Assembly: GCA_030537135.1 (NCBI GenBank)
Contig: JAUNOP010000006.1
Location: forward strand, 1-64,000
Direction of reading: 5' to 3'
Length of the DNA stretch: 64,000 nucleotides
Source of the DNA: Eubacteriales bacterium
GTDB lineage: Bacteria > Bacillota > Clostridia > Lachnospirales > Lachnospiraceae
The translations under genes and the position numbers were made by a program. The notes under the pieces were generated by a model, which did not search any database, was not told where the DNA came from, and saw only the letters and a program-made list of their open reading frames with translations. Positions 16,778 through 27,200 of the stretch are shown here, piece after piece (within the stretch, counting starts at the first letter, position 1; each line of letters starts with the position of its first letter).

Positions 16778-18058
16778 TTATTTATTTCTGTAAATAATAT
16801 CGTCACGTCCAGGACCATTGGAAATCATGGTAATCGGGAAACCGATCTTTTCTTCCACGAATTCAATGTACCTGCGGCAGTTCTCAGGAAGCTCTTCATA
16901 ATTTTTAATTCCCCGAATATCACTCTTCCATCCGGGCAGTACCTCCAGAACAGGCTTTGCCTTCTCAAGAAGCCCTGTTGTCGGAAATTCGTCTGTAACT
17001 TCTCCGTTGATTTCATAGCCTGTACATACAGGAATCTCATCCAGATAGCCCAGCACATCCAGCACAGTGAAGGCCACATCTGTTGTTCCCTGTACGCGGC
17101 AGCCATATTTGGAGGCTACGCAGTCAAACCATCCCATACGGCGAGGACGTCCTGTGGTTGCGCCGTACTCTCCGCCATCGCCGCCTCTTCTGCGAAGCTC
17201 ATCCGCTTCCTCTCCGAAAATCTCGGAAACAAAAGCGCCTGCTCCCACAGCACTTGAATAGGCCTTGCACACTGTGATGACCTTCTTGATTTCGTAAGGC
17301 GGAACTCCTGCTCCGATAGCACCATAGGCAGCCAGCGTGGATGAGGACGTTACCATAGGATAAATTCCATGGTCCGGATCCTTCAGAGAGCCCAGCTGTC
17401 CCTCAAGAAGAATCTCCTTGCCTTCCTTCAGTGCATTCCACAGGAAAAGGGAAACATTGCACACATAAGGCTCAACCATTTTCTTATATTCCATCAGCTC
17501 GGCAAAGAGTTCGTCTGGATTCAGAAGCGGTTTATGATACAGATGCTCAAGCAGCACGTTTTTGGTCTCACAAATACGAACCAGCTTCTCCTTCAGAGCC
17601 TCCTCATGAAACAGCTCACTCACCTGTACGCCGATTTTCGCATATTTATCAGAATAAAACGGTGCAATTCCGCTCTTTGTGGAACCAAAGGATTTTCCTC
17701 CCAGACGCTCCTCCTCATACTGGTCAAAAAGGATATGGTAAGGCATAACCATCTGCGCTCTGTCAGAAATCACAATCTTCGGAGCCGGAACCCCTCTGGA
17801 CACTATCTCATTGTATTCTTTAAAAAATACAGGAATATTCAGAGCCACACCGTTTCCAATCACACTTGTCGTATGGTCATAGAACACACCTGACGGCAGA
17901 GTATGAAGAGCAAACTTACCATAATTGTTCACAATGGTATGTCCTGCATTGGCACCTCCCTGGAATCTGACGATAATATCAGCCTCCCGTGCTAACATGT
18001 CGGTTATTTTACCCTTTCCTTCATCGCCCCAGTTGGCTCCCACTACTGCTTTTATCAT
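16778..18058 (-). CDS. purA: Adenylosuccinate synthetase
   Basis: 426 residues from the ATG at 18058. The start gives the canonical MIKAVVGANWGDEGKGK N-terminus with the GTP-binding loop. Forms adenylosuccinate from IMP, aspartate and GTP. GGANAGHTIV, the TTGRPRRMGW segment and the C-terminal ISNGPGRDDII are all family signatures. Last gene of a purC-purB-purA run covering IMP branch steps. Confidence 0.96.
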   Translation of the reverse strand: MIKAVVGANWGDEGKGKITDMLAREADIIVRFQGGANAGHTIVNNYGKFALHTLPSGVFYDHTTSVIGNGVALNIPVFFKEYNEIVSRGVPAPKIVISDRAQMVMPYHILFDQYEEERLGGKSFGSTKSGIAPFYSDKYAKIGVQVSELFHEEALKEKLVRICETKNVLLEHLYHKPLLNPDELFAELMEYKKMVEPYVCNVSLFLWNALKEGKEILLEGQLGSLKDPDHGIYPMVTSSSTLAAYGAIGAGVPPYEIKKVITVCKAYSSAVGAGAFVSEIFGEEADELRRRGGDGGEYGATTGRPRRMGWFDCVASKYGCRVQGTTDVAFTVLDVLGYLDEIPVCTGYEINGEVTDEFPTTGLLEKAKPVLEVLPGWKSDIRGIKNYEELPENCRRYIEFVEEKIGFPITMISNGPGRDDIIYRNK

Positions 18059-18189
18059 ATTCACGCTTCCTCCTTGCGTTTCTTGTTCTGCATCTGCATG
18101 CAAACGAGCCTGCCTGCTCCCTAAGGCGCAGGACGCCTGCATACCTCTGCGAATCTCTTTCCTTAGAGCTTCATACGCAGCTCTTTGCT

Positions 18190-19623
18190 TTATACATGAA
18201 TCTCCGCTTTTATGCCCAGCATTTCACTGTGACTGTCAAGAACCGGCTTTACTGTCTTCTGAATGAAGGTCTCTGTCTGCTCCTTGGAACGTCCCACATA
18301 TCTGGACGGATCCATGGTCTTCTGAAGATCTTCATAGGTCAGATTAAAGGCGGGATCTGCTGCAATCAGCTCAAGCAGGTTGTTATCCCTTCCCTCCACC
18401 TTCACATTTCTTCCTGCTTCCATGGACAGCTCACGGATTCTCTCATGCAGCTCCTGACGGTCTCCGCCCGCCTTTACTGCGTCCATCATGATATTCTCTG
18501 TAGCCATGAACGGAAGCTCTGACATCAGACGCTTCTCAATTACCTTTGGATAAACCACAAGCCCGTCCACAACATTCAGACACAGATCCAGAATTCCGTC
18601 AATAGCCAGAAAGCCCTCTGGAATGCTCAGACGCTTGTTTGCAGAATCATCCAGAGTTCTCTCAAACCACTGCGTTGCAGAGGTGATTGCCGGATTCAGA
18701 GCATCCACCATCACATATCTGGACAGAGAGGCAATTCTCTCGCTGCGCATGGGGTTTCTCTTATAAGCCATGGCCGAAGAACCAATCTGGCTCTTCTCAA
18801 ACGGCTCCTCCACCTCCTTCAAATGCTGAAGAAGGCGAATATCATTGGACATCTTGTGCGCGCTGGCAGCAATTCCTGCCAGTACATTCAGGACTCTGGT
18901 ATCCACCTTTCTGGAATAGGTCTGTCCAGAAACCGGATAGCAGGTCTCAAATCCCATCTTCTGTGCGATCATCGGGTCGATTTTATCTATTGTCTCCTGG
19001 TCTCCGTCAAACAGCTCCAAAAAGCTTGCCTGGGTTCCTGTGGTTCCCTTGGAGCCGAGAAGCTTTAAGGTTCCCATCACATACTCCAGATCCTGAAGAT
19101 CCATCAGAAATTCCTGCGTCCACAGAGTGGCACGCTTTCCGACAGTTGTCGGCTGCGCAGGCTGGAAATGCGTGAAAGCCAGCGTAGGCTGCGCTTTGTA
19201 GGTGTCTGCAAAGCTGCAAAGCTCTGCAATGACATTCACCAACTTTTTCTGCACAATTTTCAGAGCCTCGCGCATCACAATAATGTCTGTATTATCTCCC
19301 ACATAACAGGAGGTTGCTCCCAGATGAATGATTCCCTTTGCCTTTGGACACTGTACGCCATAGGCATACACATGGGACATGACATCATGGCGCACCTGAC
19401 GCTCTCTCTCCTTTGCGACCTCATAATTAATATCATCTGCGTGAGCCTTCAGCTCGTCAATCTGCTCCTGCGTAATAGGAAGGCCAAGCTCCTTCTCCGT
19501 CTCAGCCAGCGCAATCCACAGTCTTCTCCAGGTGCGGAACTTCATATCCGGTGAGAAAACATACTGCATCTCCCTGCTCGCATAACGCTCTGACAGGGGA
19601 CTCTGATATCTGTCTGTGCTCAT
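18190..19623 (-). CDS. purB: Adenylosuccinate lyase
   Basis: 477 residues. Cleaves adenylosuccinate to AMP, and SAICAR to AICAR, releasing fumarate. The fumarase/aspartase signature is GSSAMAYKRNPMRSERI near residue 290, and the catalytic-His segments are in IIHLGATSCYVGDN and FTHFQPAQPTTVGKR. The long C-terminal helical domain is complete. It lies 19 bp after purC and before purA, so its two substrates' producers flank it. Confidence 0.96.
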   Translation of the reverse strand: MSTDRYQSPLSERYASREMQYVFSPDMKFRTWRRLWIALAETEKELGLPITQEQIDELKAHADDINYEVAKERERQVRHDVMSHVYAYGVQCPKAKGIIHLGATSCYVGDNTDIIVMREALKIVQKKLVNVIAELCSFADTYKAQPTLAFTHFQPAQPTTVGKRATLWTQEFLMDLQDLEYVMGTLKLLGSKGTTGTQASFLELFDGDQETIDKIDPMIAQKMGFETCYPVSGQTYSRKVDTRVLNVLAGIAASAHKMSNDIRLLQHLKEVEEPFEKSQIGSSAMAYKRNPMRSERIASLSRYVMVDALNPAITSATQWFERTLDDSANKRLSIPEGFLAIDGILDLCLNVVDGLVVYPKVIEKRLMSELPFMATENIMMDAVKAGGDRQELHERIRELSMEAGRNVKVEGRDNNLLELIAADPAFNLTYEDLQKTMDPSRYVGRSKEQTETFIQKTVKPVLDSHSEMLGIKAEIHV

Positions 19624-19642
19624 CCTGTGTCTCCTTCTGCTC

Positions 19643-20350
19643 TTATTCTAATCCCAGACGATGGAATACTTCATTGTAGGCTTCTTCCACATTTCCAAGG
19701 TCTCTTCTGAAGCGATCCTTGTCCAGTTTCTCATTTGTATGAACATCCCACAGACGGCAGGTGTCAGGAGAAACCTCGTCAGCCAGCACAATCTGTCCAT
19801 GGAAGCGGCCAAATTCAATCTTAAAGTCAATAAGCTTCAGATCTGCATTCAGAAAATAGGCCTTCATGATTTCGTTTACCTTCAGAGTATAGCTGCGGAT
19901 GGTATCAATCTCCTCCTTTGTAGCCAGTCCAAGCGCCAGTGCATAGTCATCATTGATAAACGGATCTCCCAGATCATCATTTTTATAGCTGAACTCCAGA
20001 ATCGGGCACAGAAGCTCTCTTCCTTCCTCCACTCCCATGCGCTTGGAAAAGCTTCCTGCTGCCACATTTCGGATAATAACCTCCAAAGGAACAATCTCCA
20101 CCTTCTTTACAGCAGTTTCTCTGTCGTTTAACTCTTCAATCAGATGGGTAGGAATTCCTGCCTCCTCAAATTTCTTGAATACCAGGTTGCTCATACGATT
20201 GTTGATAACGCCCTTTCCCTGGATGGTACCCTTCTTGATACCATTAAAAGCGGTAGCGTCATCTTTATAGCTTACAATTACAACATCCGGGTCATCTGTT
20301 GCAAATACCTTCTTTGCCTTTCCCTCATAAAGCTGTTCTCTTTTTTCCAT
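19643..20350 (-). CDS. purC: SAICAR synthetase
   Basis: 235 residues from the ATG at 20350 (AGGTGAA nearby); a GTG 9 bp further upstream is possible. Condenses CAIR with aspartate using [21 protein letters not shown] at the N-terminus and the signature [11 protein letters not shown], with [12 protein letters not shown] after it, identify it. First gene of the small pur operon. The next two genes use its product. Confidence 0.96.
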   Translation of the reverse strand: MEKREQLYEGKAKKVFATDDPDVVIVSYKDDATAFNGIKKGTIQGKGVINNRMSNLVFKKFEEAGIPTHLIEELNDRETAVKKVEIVPLEVIIRNVAAGSFSKRMGVEEGRELLCPILEFSYKNDDLGDPFINDDYALALGLATKEEIDTIRSYTLKVNEIMKAYFLNADLKLIDFKIEFGRFHGQIVLADEVSPDTCRLWDVHTNEKLDKDRFRRDLGNVEEAYNEVFHRLGLE

Positions 20351-20486
20351 TGTATTCACCTGTTCCTTTCAAGTTTGTATGTAACTGCTCCCTAGCTGTG
20401 CAGCAGTTACCTTTTTCACACACACGGGAGTCAATGCCCTCTCTCCTTGCTCTTCTTCTGAACCGGACATTCAAACATCCCAGAAA

Positions 20487-20515
20487 ATTATATAACAACG
20501 CTCCTTTAAAAGCAA
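20487..20515 (-). promoter_or_regulatory. SigA-type promoter of purC-purB-purA
   Basis: Minus strand TTGCTT (20510-20515), 17-bp spacer, TATAAT (20487-20492). Leader of about 130 nt. A CCGGACATT sequence at 20463 resembles a half PurR box with one mismatch, which is weak evidence. No purine riboswitch core was found. Confidence 0.6.
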
Positions 20516-20536
20516 CCACAAAAATGCCTGTGATTC

Positions 20537-21226
20537 CTATTTGCCTTGGTGGAATTTGCCTAAAAACTCACGCATACGGGGATGGTCTGAGGAAAACACC
20601 TTGTCAGGCGCTCCTTCCACTGCAACCAGTCCCTGATCCATAAAAAGAACCCTGTCCGAGATATCTCTTGCAAAGGACATCTCATGTGTGACAATCACCA
20701 TTGTAATATGTTCTGCGGCAAGGTCCCGGATCACCTTCAGAATTTCTCCTGTAAGCTCAGGGTCAAGCGCAGAGGTCGGCTCATCAAAAAACAGAATTTT
20801 CGGATTCATGCACAGAGCCCTGGCAATGGACACACGCTGCTGCTGTCCGCCTGAGAGCTGATAGGGATAAGCTTTTTCCTTGTCTGAAAGTCCCATTTTC
20901 CGAAGAAGCTCCCGTGCCTGAAGCACTGCCTCGCTCTTTTTTCTTTTCTGTACCCTCACAGGGGCGTCAATCAGATTTTTTAATACAGAATAATGAGGAA
21001 AAAGATTAAAGTTCTGAAAAACCAGACCAACCTCTCCCTGCTTGCGGATTTCTCCGCTATCCGGCGTCTCAAGGCCTGTCGCACAGCGAAGAAGCGTGGA
21101 TTTTCCAGAGCCTGACGGACCTATAATGCTAAGAACCTCTCCTTCCTCTACTGTGAGAGAAATATCCTTTAATACAGAGAGATCCCCAAAGGATTTTTTG
21201 ATATGCTTCATCTCAAATAAAATCAC
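20537..21226 (-). CDS. Polar amino acid ABC transporter ATP-binding protein
   Basis: 229 residues, GlnQ/ArtP type. Walker A GPSGSGKST (about residue 36), Q-loop LVFQNFNLFPHYSVL, signature LSGGQQQRVSIARAL, Walker B ILFFDEPTSALDPEL, and the H-loop in VTHEMSFA are all intact. Last gene of a binding protein-permease-ATPase set, 12 bp after the permease. The YhdZ/GlnQ family imports glutamine, cystine, arginine or similar; specificity is not readable. Confidence 0.93.
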   Translation of the reverse strand: MILFEMKHIKKSFGDLSVLKDISLTVEEGEVLSIIGPSGSGKSTLLRCATGLETPDSGEIRKQGEVGLVFQNFNLFPHYSVLKNLIDAPVRVQKRKKSEAVLQARELLRKMGLSDKEKAYPYQLSGGQQQRVSIARALCMNPKILFFDEPTSALDPELTGEILKVIRDLAAEHITMVIVTHEMSFARDISDRVLFMDQGLVAVEGAPDKVFSSDHPRMREFLGKFHQGK

Positions 21227-21238
21227 GGCGCCTTCTCC

Positions 21239-21889
21239 TTATCTATAATAATTCAGCTTCTTTTCCACCCAGGTCATAACCACGGCAACCAGAAGATTAA
21301 ATACATAATAAAAAACAGCGGCAACCACAAAGGGCATCATTGTTGTCTGAGAGCTGGCAATCTGCTTTGCAATCGTAAACATCTCGGCAACAGCCAGCAC
21401 AAAGGCAAGAGAGGTGTCCTTAACCAGGGTGATGATTTCGTTGGTAACGGACGGAAGAATTCTCTTGATAACCTGGGGAAGGATGATATGAATAAAGGTC
21501 TGCGCCCTGGAATAGCCAAGGATTCTGGCCGCCTCATACTGTCCCACAGGCATGGACTCGATTCCGCCTCTGTAAATCTCTGCAAAATACGCGGCATAGT
21601 TGATACTGAAGCCGATAAACACAGCAATCAGACTATAGCCCATGGAAATTCGGATTCCAAACAGAAAATACGGTCCAAAATACACCACCATAAGCTGAAG
21701 CATAAGGGGGGTTCCTCTCATAATGGATATGTAGGCACTGGCAGCCATGCGGATAAGCCTGTTTTTGGACATTCTTCCAAAGCAGATGAGAAGTCCCAGG
21801 GGAAGAGATACCAGAAGCGTCACCGCAAAAATTTCAATGGAGATTCCCATTCCTCCTACAAGCTGCCGGAGCATCACACTAAAGCGCAT
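21239..21889 (-). CDS. Polar amino acid ABC transporter permease
   Basis: 216 residues from the ATG at 21889 (GGAGGAAATAACATG). About five membrane helices and the EAA loop (EAARILGYSRAQTFIHIILPQ) for ATPase contact. The N-terminal GGMGISIEIFAVTLLVSLPLG is typical of the HisM/GlnP family. It lies between the binding-protein gene and the ATPase gene. The upstream mRNA contains tandem hairpin repeats that may lower its expression relative to the binding protein. Confidence 0.92.
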   Translation of the reverse strand: MRFSVMLRQLVGGMGISIEIFAVTLLVSLPLGLLICFGRMSKNRLIRMAASAYISIMRGTPLMLQLMVVYFGPYFLFGIRISMGYSLIAVFIGFSINYAAYFAEIYRGGIESMPVGQYEAARILGYSRAQTFIHIILPQVIKRILPSVTNEIITLVKDTSLAFVLAVAEMFTIAKQIASSQTTMMPFVVAAVFYYVFNLLVAVVMTWVEKKLNYYR

Positions 21890-21944
21890 GTTATTTCCTC
21901 CTGTTTTATAAATTTGCTGCATATGAACAGCACCATAATTTCCT

Positions 21945-22070
21945 CTGTGTGGCAGGTTCTGCACCTGCCACACAGGTAGATAAGAAAGCCTGCTGTCATA
22001 CTTTCTTCTGCACAGCAGGTTCTGCACCTGCCATACAGGTAGATAGAAAAGCCTGCTGTCATACTTTTCT
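21945..22070 (-). repeat. Two tandem 63-bp hairpin-containing repeats
   Basis: Copy 1 spans 21945-22007, copy 2 spans 22008-22070. Both share a TTCTGCACCTGCC core, GGTAGATA and GCCTGCTGTCATACTTT. Copy 1 holds a perfect 12-bp hairpin (CTGTGTGGCAGG/CCTGCCACACAG); in copy 2 the stem has mismatches. They lie in the spacer between the binding-protein gene and the permease gene. Confidence 0.75.
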
Positions 22071-22082
22071 CTGTACATAAGG

Positions 22083-22112
22083 AACAGAGGGTGCTGCCTC
22101 GTACCCTCTGTT
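22083..22112 (-). terminator. Attenuating hairpin after the binding-protein gene
   Basis: AACAGAGGGT (22083-22092) pairs with ACCCTCTGTT (22103-22112), about 50 bp past the stop. There is no strong T-run on the minus strand, so it may be an mRNA-stabilising or partial terminator hairpin. Confidence 0.5.
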
Positions 22113-22161
22113 TTCTCTCATTCTTCTATACAATGGTCTCCTGTCGAAGACAGCTTTTTGT

Positions 22162-23052
22162 TTATTCCTCCTCAGAAGCTTCCTCTGCAGCCTCTTCTGC
22201 TTCCTGCTCGGCTTCTGCTGCTGCGTCTGTCTCCTCTGCTGCCTCGTCGGCATCTTCCTGTGCAGCCTCGCCTTCAATGCAAATCATAGCCTTGTCCACG
22301 CCATAGGTATCTGCCAGCTCCTCTACCTTGCCTTCCTCATAGAGCTTGAGAACCTCTGCCCAAACCTGGTCTTTAAGCTCCTCATTTCCGAGCTTAAAGC
22401 CAATGCCATATTGCTCGCTCTGGATAGCTTCATCCAGAATCACGTATTTTCCTTCCTCTCTCTGGGAGAGCTGATAATTTGCCACACCAACATCCACTGC
22501 CACTGCCTGGGCTGCCCCGCTGTCAATTCTCATAAATGCGGTATTATACTCAGGAACCTCTGTGAGAGAATGGAAGCTTGCTGTCAGATCCTTATTATCA
22601 TCATTATTCAAAGCATCCAAAGCTGCGGAATCTGCCTGAACCAGAACATCCTTTCCTGCCAGGTCTGCAAGGCTCTCTATTCCTGCGTCCGCTGCCACAA
22701 CAATCACCTGTTCATTGTTCAGATAAGGCTCAGACCAGGTATAATCATCCTCTCTTCCATTGATGGTAAAGCCGTTCCAGATGCAGTCAATGGTACCTGA
22801 ATTAAGTTCCATGTCTTTGGAGTCCCAGTTGATCGGCTTCTTCTCCAGTGTCCATCCCAGACTGTCACAGACCAGCTGTGCCAGATCCAGGTCAAAGCCT
22901 ACATAGTCTCCATCCTCGTTCATATATCCAAAAGGCGGATATTCTGCATCAAAGCCGACAATCAGTGTCCTTCCATCCTCTGCCCATGCAGATACACTCA
23001 TGCCGCATACCATGGCTGCTGCCAAAATCATTGCAAATGCTTTTTTCTTCAT
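22162..23052 (-). CDS. Polar amino acid ABC transporter substrate-binding protein
   Basis: 296 residues. Signal peptide of about 25 residues ending AWA with no lipobox Cys at the usual place. Then a family 3 binding domain: LIVGFDAEYPPFGYMNEDG, VGFDLDLAQLV, DCIWNGFTINGRE, and FKLGNEEL. The last ~40 residues are an unusual acidic Ala/Glu tail (EEAAEEASEEE end) outside the binding fold. Without a lipid anchor, how it stays at a Gram-positive surface is unclear. First gene of the transporter operon. Confidence 0.9.
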   Translation of the reverse strand: MKKKAFAMILAAAMVCGMSVSAWAEDGRTLIVGFDAEYPPFGYMNEDGDYVGFDLDLAQLVCDSLGWTLEKKPINWDSKDMELNSGTIDCIWNGFTINGREDDYTWSEPYLNNEQVIVVAADAGIESLADLAGKDVLVQADSAALDALNNDDNKDLTASFHSLTEVPEYNTAFMRIDSGAAQAVAVDVGVANYQLSQREEGKYVILDEAIQSEQYGIGFKLGNEELKDQVWAEVLKLYEEGKVEELADTYGVDKAMICIEGEAAQEDADEAAEETDAAAEAEQEAEEAAEEASEEE

Positions 23053-23129
23053 AATCTTTCTCCTCTATTCTTTATTTTCGTGCTAATATGTAATCACTCT
23101 ACCATGCTAAAGTAGCATAACACAAAGAA

Positions 23130-23159
23130 CAGGCTGTGTCAAGCAATTTCCACAGCCTG
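23130..23159 (-). terminator. Terminator of the 13-gene chaperone/AAA cluster
   Basis: CAGGCTGTG (23130-23138) pairs with CACAGCCTG (23151-23159), 25 bp past the RCC1 gene stop. On the minus strand TTCTTTGTG follows, a moderate U-tract. Confidence 0.6.
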
Positions 23160-23183
23160 TCCTTTGAATTATTCACAGCCGCC

Positions 23184-24230
23184 TTATTCCTCTGCATTGG
23201 AAAGCGTCAGCCATTCTCCGCCTTTTGCATCCTGTCTGTATATCTGCAGACGCCCCTCCTTTAGAGCCGCGGCTGCGGCATCTGTATCCTTCACTCCAAG
23301 CACAATCTGAATCACAGAAGAATCCTCCTGCAGTGCTATGTCTGCAAATCTCCCTGCCCTCCAAAGTCTTCCCTTTCGGTCTATTCCAACAGAGCTGCCG
23401 GAGGCTCCCTGGAGCTTTACAATCTCTCTCCAGCTCTCCACAGCGCATTCCCCGTCAATATCAGAGCCTGACGCCTGCACGCTCCCATCCCTGCAAAGCG
23501 CCAGGGAATGATATTCTCCTGCCGCAATATCAATTACCTGGTTCCATTTTGGCACCTGGGTACACTGGTCATCCAGATTACAGCCGACAGATTTCACTGT
23601 TCCATCCTCACACAAGCCTAAAATGTGCTTGTTTCCGAGCGCAATTTTCTTGATTCTGCTCCACTTCCTCGCAGAGCCAAGGCCTTCCTCAAGGTCTCCG
23701 CACACATACACCCTGCCCTTTGCATCCAGAGCTGCCGAGACATCTCCGCGGGCTGCAATCTGTACTACATTCTTCCAGTCAAAAACATCACACTGATTCA
23801 GATTGTTCTTTCCTGCAGACAGAACTCTTCCTCCCCTGTCCAGTCCCAGAACATGAAAGTCTCCGGCAGAAACTGCCACAATTCCTGCCCATTTTCTGGT
23901 CTCGCGCTTTATCTCCTCATTGGAGCCAAGATACTTCACGGTTCCGTCTGACCTTACAAACACAGAAAAATCCATTCCAAAGGTTCCAAGACAGGAAGCC
24001 TCCTTTTCTATGCGGCCTTTGTACTCCCTCTCTTTTCTCTGCTCTTCTGCTTTTCTCTCTAATATTTCTTTTTTTCTGAGCCATTCCCTCTGGCAGGGCT
24101 TTACAACCTGCTCCAGCCATTCCTTATACTGCTTTTCCGAGAGAAAGCTGGGTATCTTCATGTCAAATCCACACTGTGCACACATCTCTCCCTTTTGTGC
24201 GATTTCTGCTTCACATACAATACATTTCAT
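23184..24230 (-). CDS. Zinc-ribbon plus RCC1-repeat (beta-propeller) protein
   Basis: 348 residues. Residues 1-22 form a zinc ribbon (CIVCEAE..., CAQCGF). Residues ~25-85 are a charged helix. From about residue 90 there are RCC1-type repeats, each with a 'G..H...L..DG.V...G.N...Q' pattern, for example VSAGDFHVLGLDRGGRVLSAG and IAAGEYHSLALCRDGSV. Bacterial RCC1 propellers are usually binding surfaces. No enzyme motif is seen. Last gene of the 13-gene run, 56 bp after the AAA/protease gene, so it may act as a recognition or adaptor subunit (inference). Confidence 0.75.
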   Translation of the reverse strand: MKCIVCEAEIAQKGEMCAQCGFDMKIPSFLSEKQYKEWLEQVVKPCQREWLRKKEILERKAEEQRKEREYKGRIEKEASCLGTFGMDFSVFVRSDGTVKYLGSNEEIKRETRKWAGIVAVSAGDFHVLGLDRGGRVLSAGKNNLNQCDVFDWKNVVQIAARGDVSAALDAKGRVYVCGDLEEGLGSARKWSRIKKIALGNKHILGLCEDGTVKSVGCNLDDQCTQVPKWNQVIDIAAGEYHSLALCRDGSVQASGSDIDGECAVESWREIVKLQGASGSSVGIDRKGRLWRAGRFADIALQEDSSVIQIVLGVKDTDAAAAALKEGRLQIYRQDAKGGEWLTLSNAEE

Positions 24231-24286
24231 TTTTTATCTCCATCACAGAGAAGCCTGCTTAACCTCTCTCCTGTATTTTCTGCCGC

Positions 24287-27200
24287 TCATGATACACTGC
24301 CCTGCTCTCTGGGTCTTACCATTTCCTCCCAGATATATCTCACCGGCAGAACATAATTGATTTCCTCTGTGAGTCTTTCTCCTGCCTCTGTCTGGGAGCC
24401 GCAGAGGATTCCAATCACAGTACCGTCTGTTTTGGACAATACCGGTCCCCCGGAGCAGCCCCTCTTTGCAGCCATGTCTGTGTTGATTCTCTCCAGGCCA
24501 TTCTTAATCTGAATCGAAGAAATATAGCCCTGGAAAAGACTTGGCCTGAGTTCGTCTGTATTGTCACTGAGCTTTGCTCCAAATGGATACGCCATATGAT
24601 AGATAGGCTCTCCATTTACTGTTGCCTTTTCTCCCGGCCGCATGGGAAGAGACGGATACTGCATTACATCAATTTTCAAAAGAGCAGCGTCCAGCCTCCC
24701 GCTGCTTCTCACAACTCTTGCCTTGTGCCAGCTGATATCTCCGTCAGAACGGCCTGGAATCCGAAGCATAACCTCCACGCTTCTGCAATTCTCCACCACA
24801 TGATTACAGGTAAGGATATATCCATCCGACGTCATTAAAAAGCCGCTTCCAAAGCTGTAGCCCTCTCTTCCCTGTGCATCCTCTGATAATCCTCGGATAA
24901 AGGCAAGTCCGCTCTCCTGCTCCTGAAGATCCCTTTCATAGTTAAACCCTTCCCTTGGAGACGGAAGCGCTGCAAAGGGAAGCCGGTAGTTTTCTTTATC
25001 CTGCTTGTTATCTTCTTCCTTTTCCCTGGAGAGCTGCTCCTCTGCCGGCAGATATTTCCTGTATTTATCTGGAAAATGCTCTGGCGTAAACACCCGGATT
25101 TTGACGCCCTCCTCGTCTGTTTTTATGACAGGAGCCTTTGCCCACTCAATGCGCATCTGCTTCTGAAGGTTTTCTGCCTCACGTCCGTTTGCCCAGCCCT
25201 TTATTCTACTTTTCAGCATGTTCTCAAACACAGGAACCAGAAGTGCCTGAAGCTCCTCTGACAGCCTGAAATTCTTCTGCATACTGATGTTTTCAAAAAT
25301 CCTTGCAAGCTCCTCTGCAGTATAATCCTCAAGCGTGAAAATATTGCCGCTAAACCTGCTGGCAAAGCCAGGATTCGAGTTCAGAAACACATCCATTTCT
25401 CTGGGATAGCCTGCCGCAATCACAGCAAATAAACCGTTCTTGTCAGACATTGCCTCCAGAATCGTGTCAATCGCCTCCTGACCATAATCTCCTCCTGCCT
25501 CGCCCCTGCGCTTTAGCATATAGGCCTCATCAATAAAGAGGACTCCACCCATGGCTCTTTCAATGCACTTTCTGGTTTTCTGCGCAGTTTCTCCTATATA
25601 TTGGCCACATAGATCTGCACGAGTCACCTTGACGCAGTGTCCTCTCTCCAAAAGACCGATTTCCCTGTATACCTCTCCTACCAGCTTTGCCACCGTAGTC
25701 TTTCCTGTTCCAGGATTTCCCTTTAATATCCAATGGAGCGTATTATCCTCCCGCAGATCCTCCATTCCCTCCTGCTTGCTTAAATTTCCAAGGCGCAAAA
25801 GATCCTCCAGCACTGTCTTTACCTGGGCAAAGCCTACCATGCTCTGTATGCGCTCCAAGGCAGTTTCCTGTTTTTTCTCTTTTTGAAGCTTCCCCTTAAG
25901 ATGACCCTGCCATTCCTTTTGAAGGTGCTCCTCTGTGAGAATCCGGTGTATCGTACCGTCCTCGTCCTTATTTATAAGGGGATGTGCAAACCACATTTGC
26001 TGCATACTGCGCAAAACATTTTCTGCCTCTCCGCCGTTTCCCCAGACTCGCTTTTTGGACTCTGCCTTTTTATAATTTGCAAAAAACAAATCCATCTTCT
26101 CATCCAGGGAAGGGGCAAGCTCCATGTACGCCTCCCGGCACTTGAGCGTCAGAATCTGATGAAGCTCAGAGGGAGTATAATCCTCCAGAGTAAAGACCTT
26201 AAAGCGTCTGGAAAGACCGTCGTTGCTTCTCAGGAAATCATCCATGTCGCCTGGGTAGCCTGCCGCAATGACGGCGAATTCTCCGTTGCGGTCAGTCATG
26301 GCCTCTACCAGCTCGCTGATTGCCTCTACGCCATAGCCCCCTCCTGAAGCCTCTCCCTTTGTCAGCGCATAAGCCTCGTCAATAAAGAGAACGCCATCCA
26401 TGGCCTTGTCAATCATTCTCCTGGTCTTTGGAGCAGTTCCTCCCAGATATTCAGAAACCAGATCGCTCCTGGTAACCTTTACTGTGTGTCCCTTGCTCAA
26501 AAGTCCGCACTCTTTATATACCTGTCCCAAAAGACGCGCAATGGTTGTCTTGCCGGTGCCTGGATTTCCCTTTAATACCCAGTGCAGCGTCTCAGGCACC
26601 AGCCTTGCGCCAGAGCCGTCCTCCTGACGGTATCTGGCTGAATTCAGGAGGCTTCGAAGCTCTCTCTTGATTCCCTCATATCCAATCAGTGCATCAATCT
26701 TTTCCATTGCAGAGCGAGTGTCCGGCTCAGGCAGCTTTTCCTTTGTGTATTTTACCAGCTCAGCCGGGATATCCTCTCCTGTAAGCATCCGCTTTGCCTC
26801 CCTTGGCACTGCCTCCCCGTATTGGCCAAAGAGGCGCTCATTGCGCGCGTCCAGGGAATGGGGAATATACTTTTCTCTAACATAGCGCGCGTTTCCAAAA
26901 TCCTTGCTTTTTCCGTGAGCCTGCACGTAGCGGGTCAGCGCGCGCAGGGAATATTCCCTGTACTGGCTGTCAAGCTGATATCCCTCTGCCTCAAGCATTG
27001 TATACAGAATGGAGGCAAGCTCCTGTCCTGTATAATTTTCAAAGAGAATGATCTCGCTGAACCTGTCCTTTAATCCTGTATTAAAGGACAGGAAGCGCTC
27101 CATCTCCTCCTCATAGCCTGCGCAGATCACGCAGAGCCTGTCGTGATTGTTCTCCATAAAGGGAATCAGGTCGCTGATAATCCGTTGTCCGCCTCCAGAA

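Noticed and set aside
20360-20536. Purine riboswitch upstream of purC
   Set aside because: No conserved aptamer core or three-way junction sequence found; only a promoter and a weak PurR-like half site.
21945-22070. CRISPR array
   Set aside because: Only two 63-bp units, adjacent without spacers, and no cas genes.
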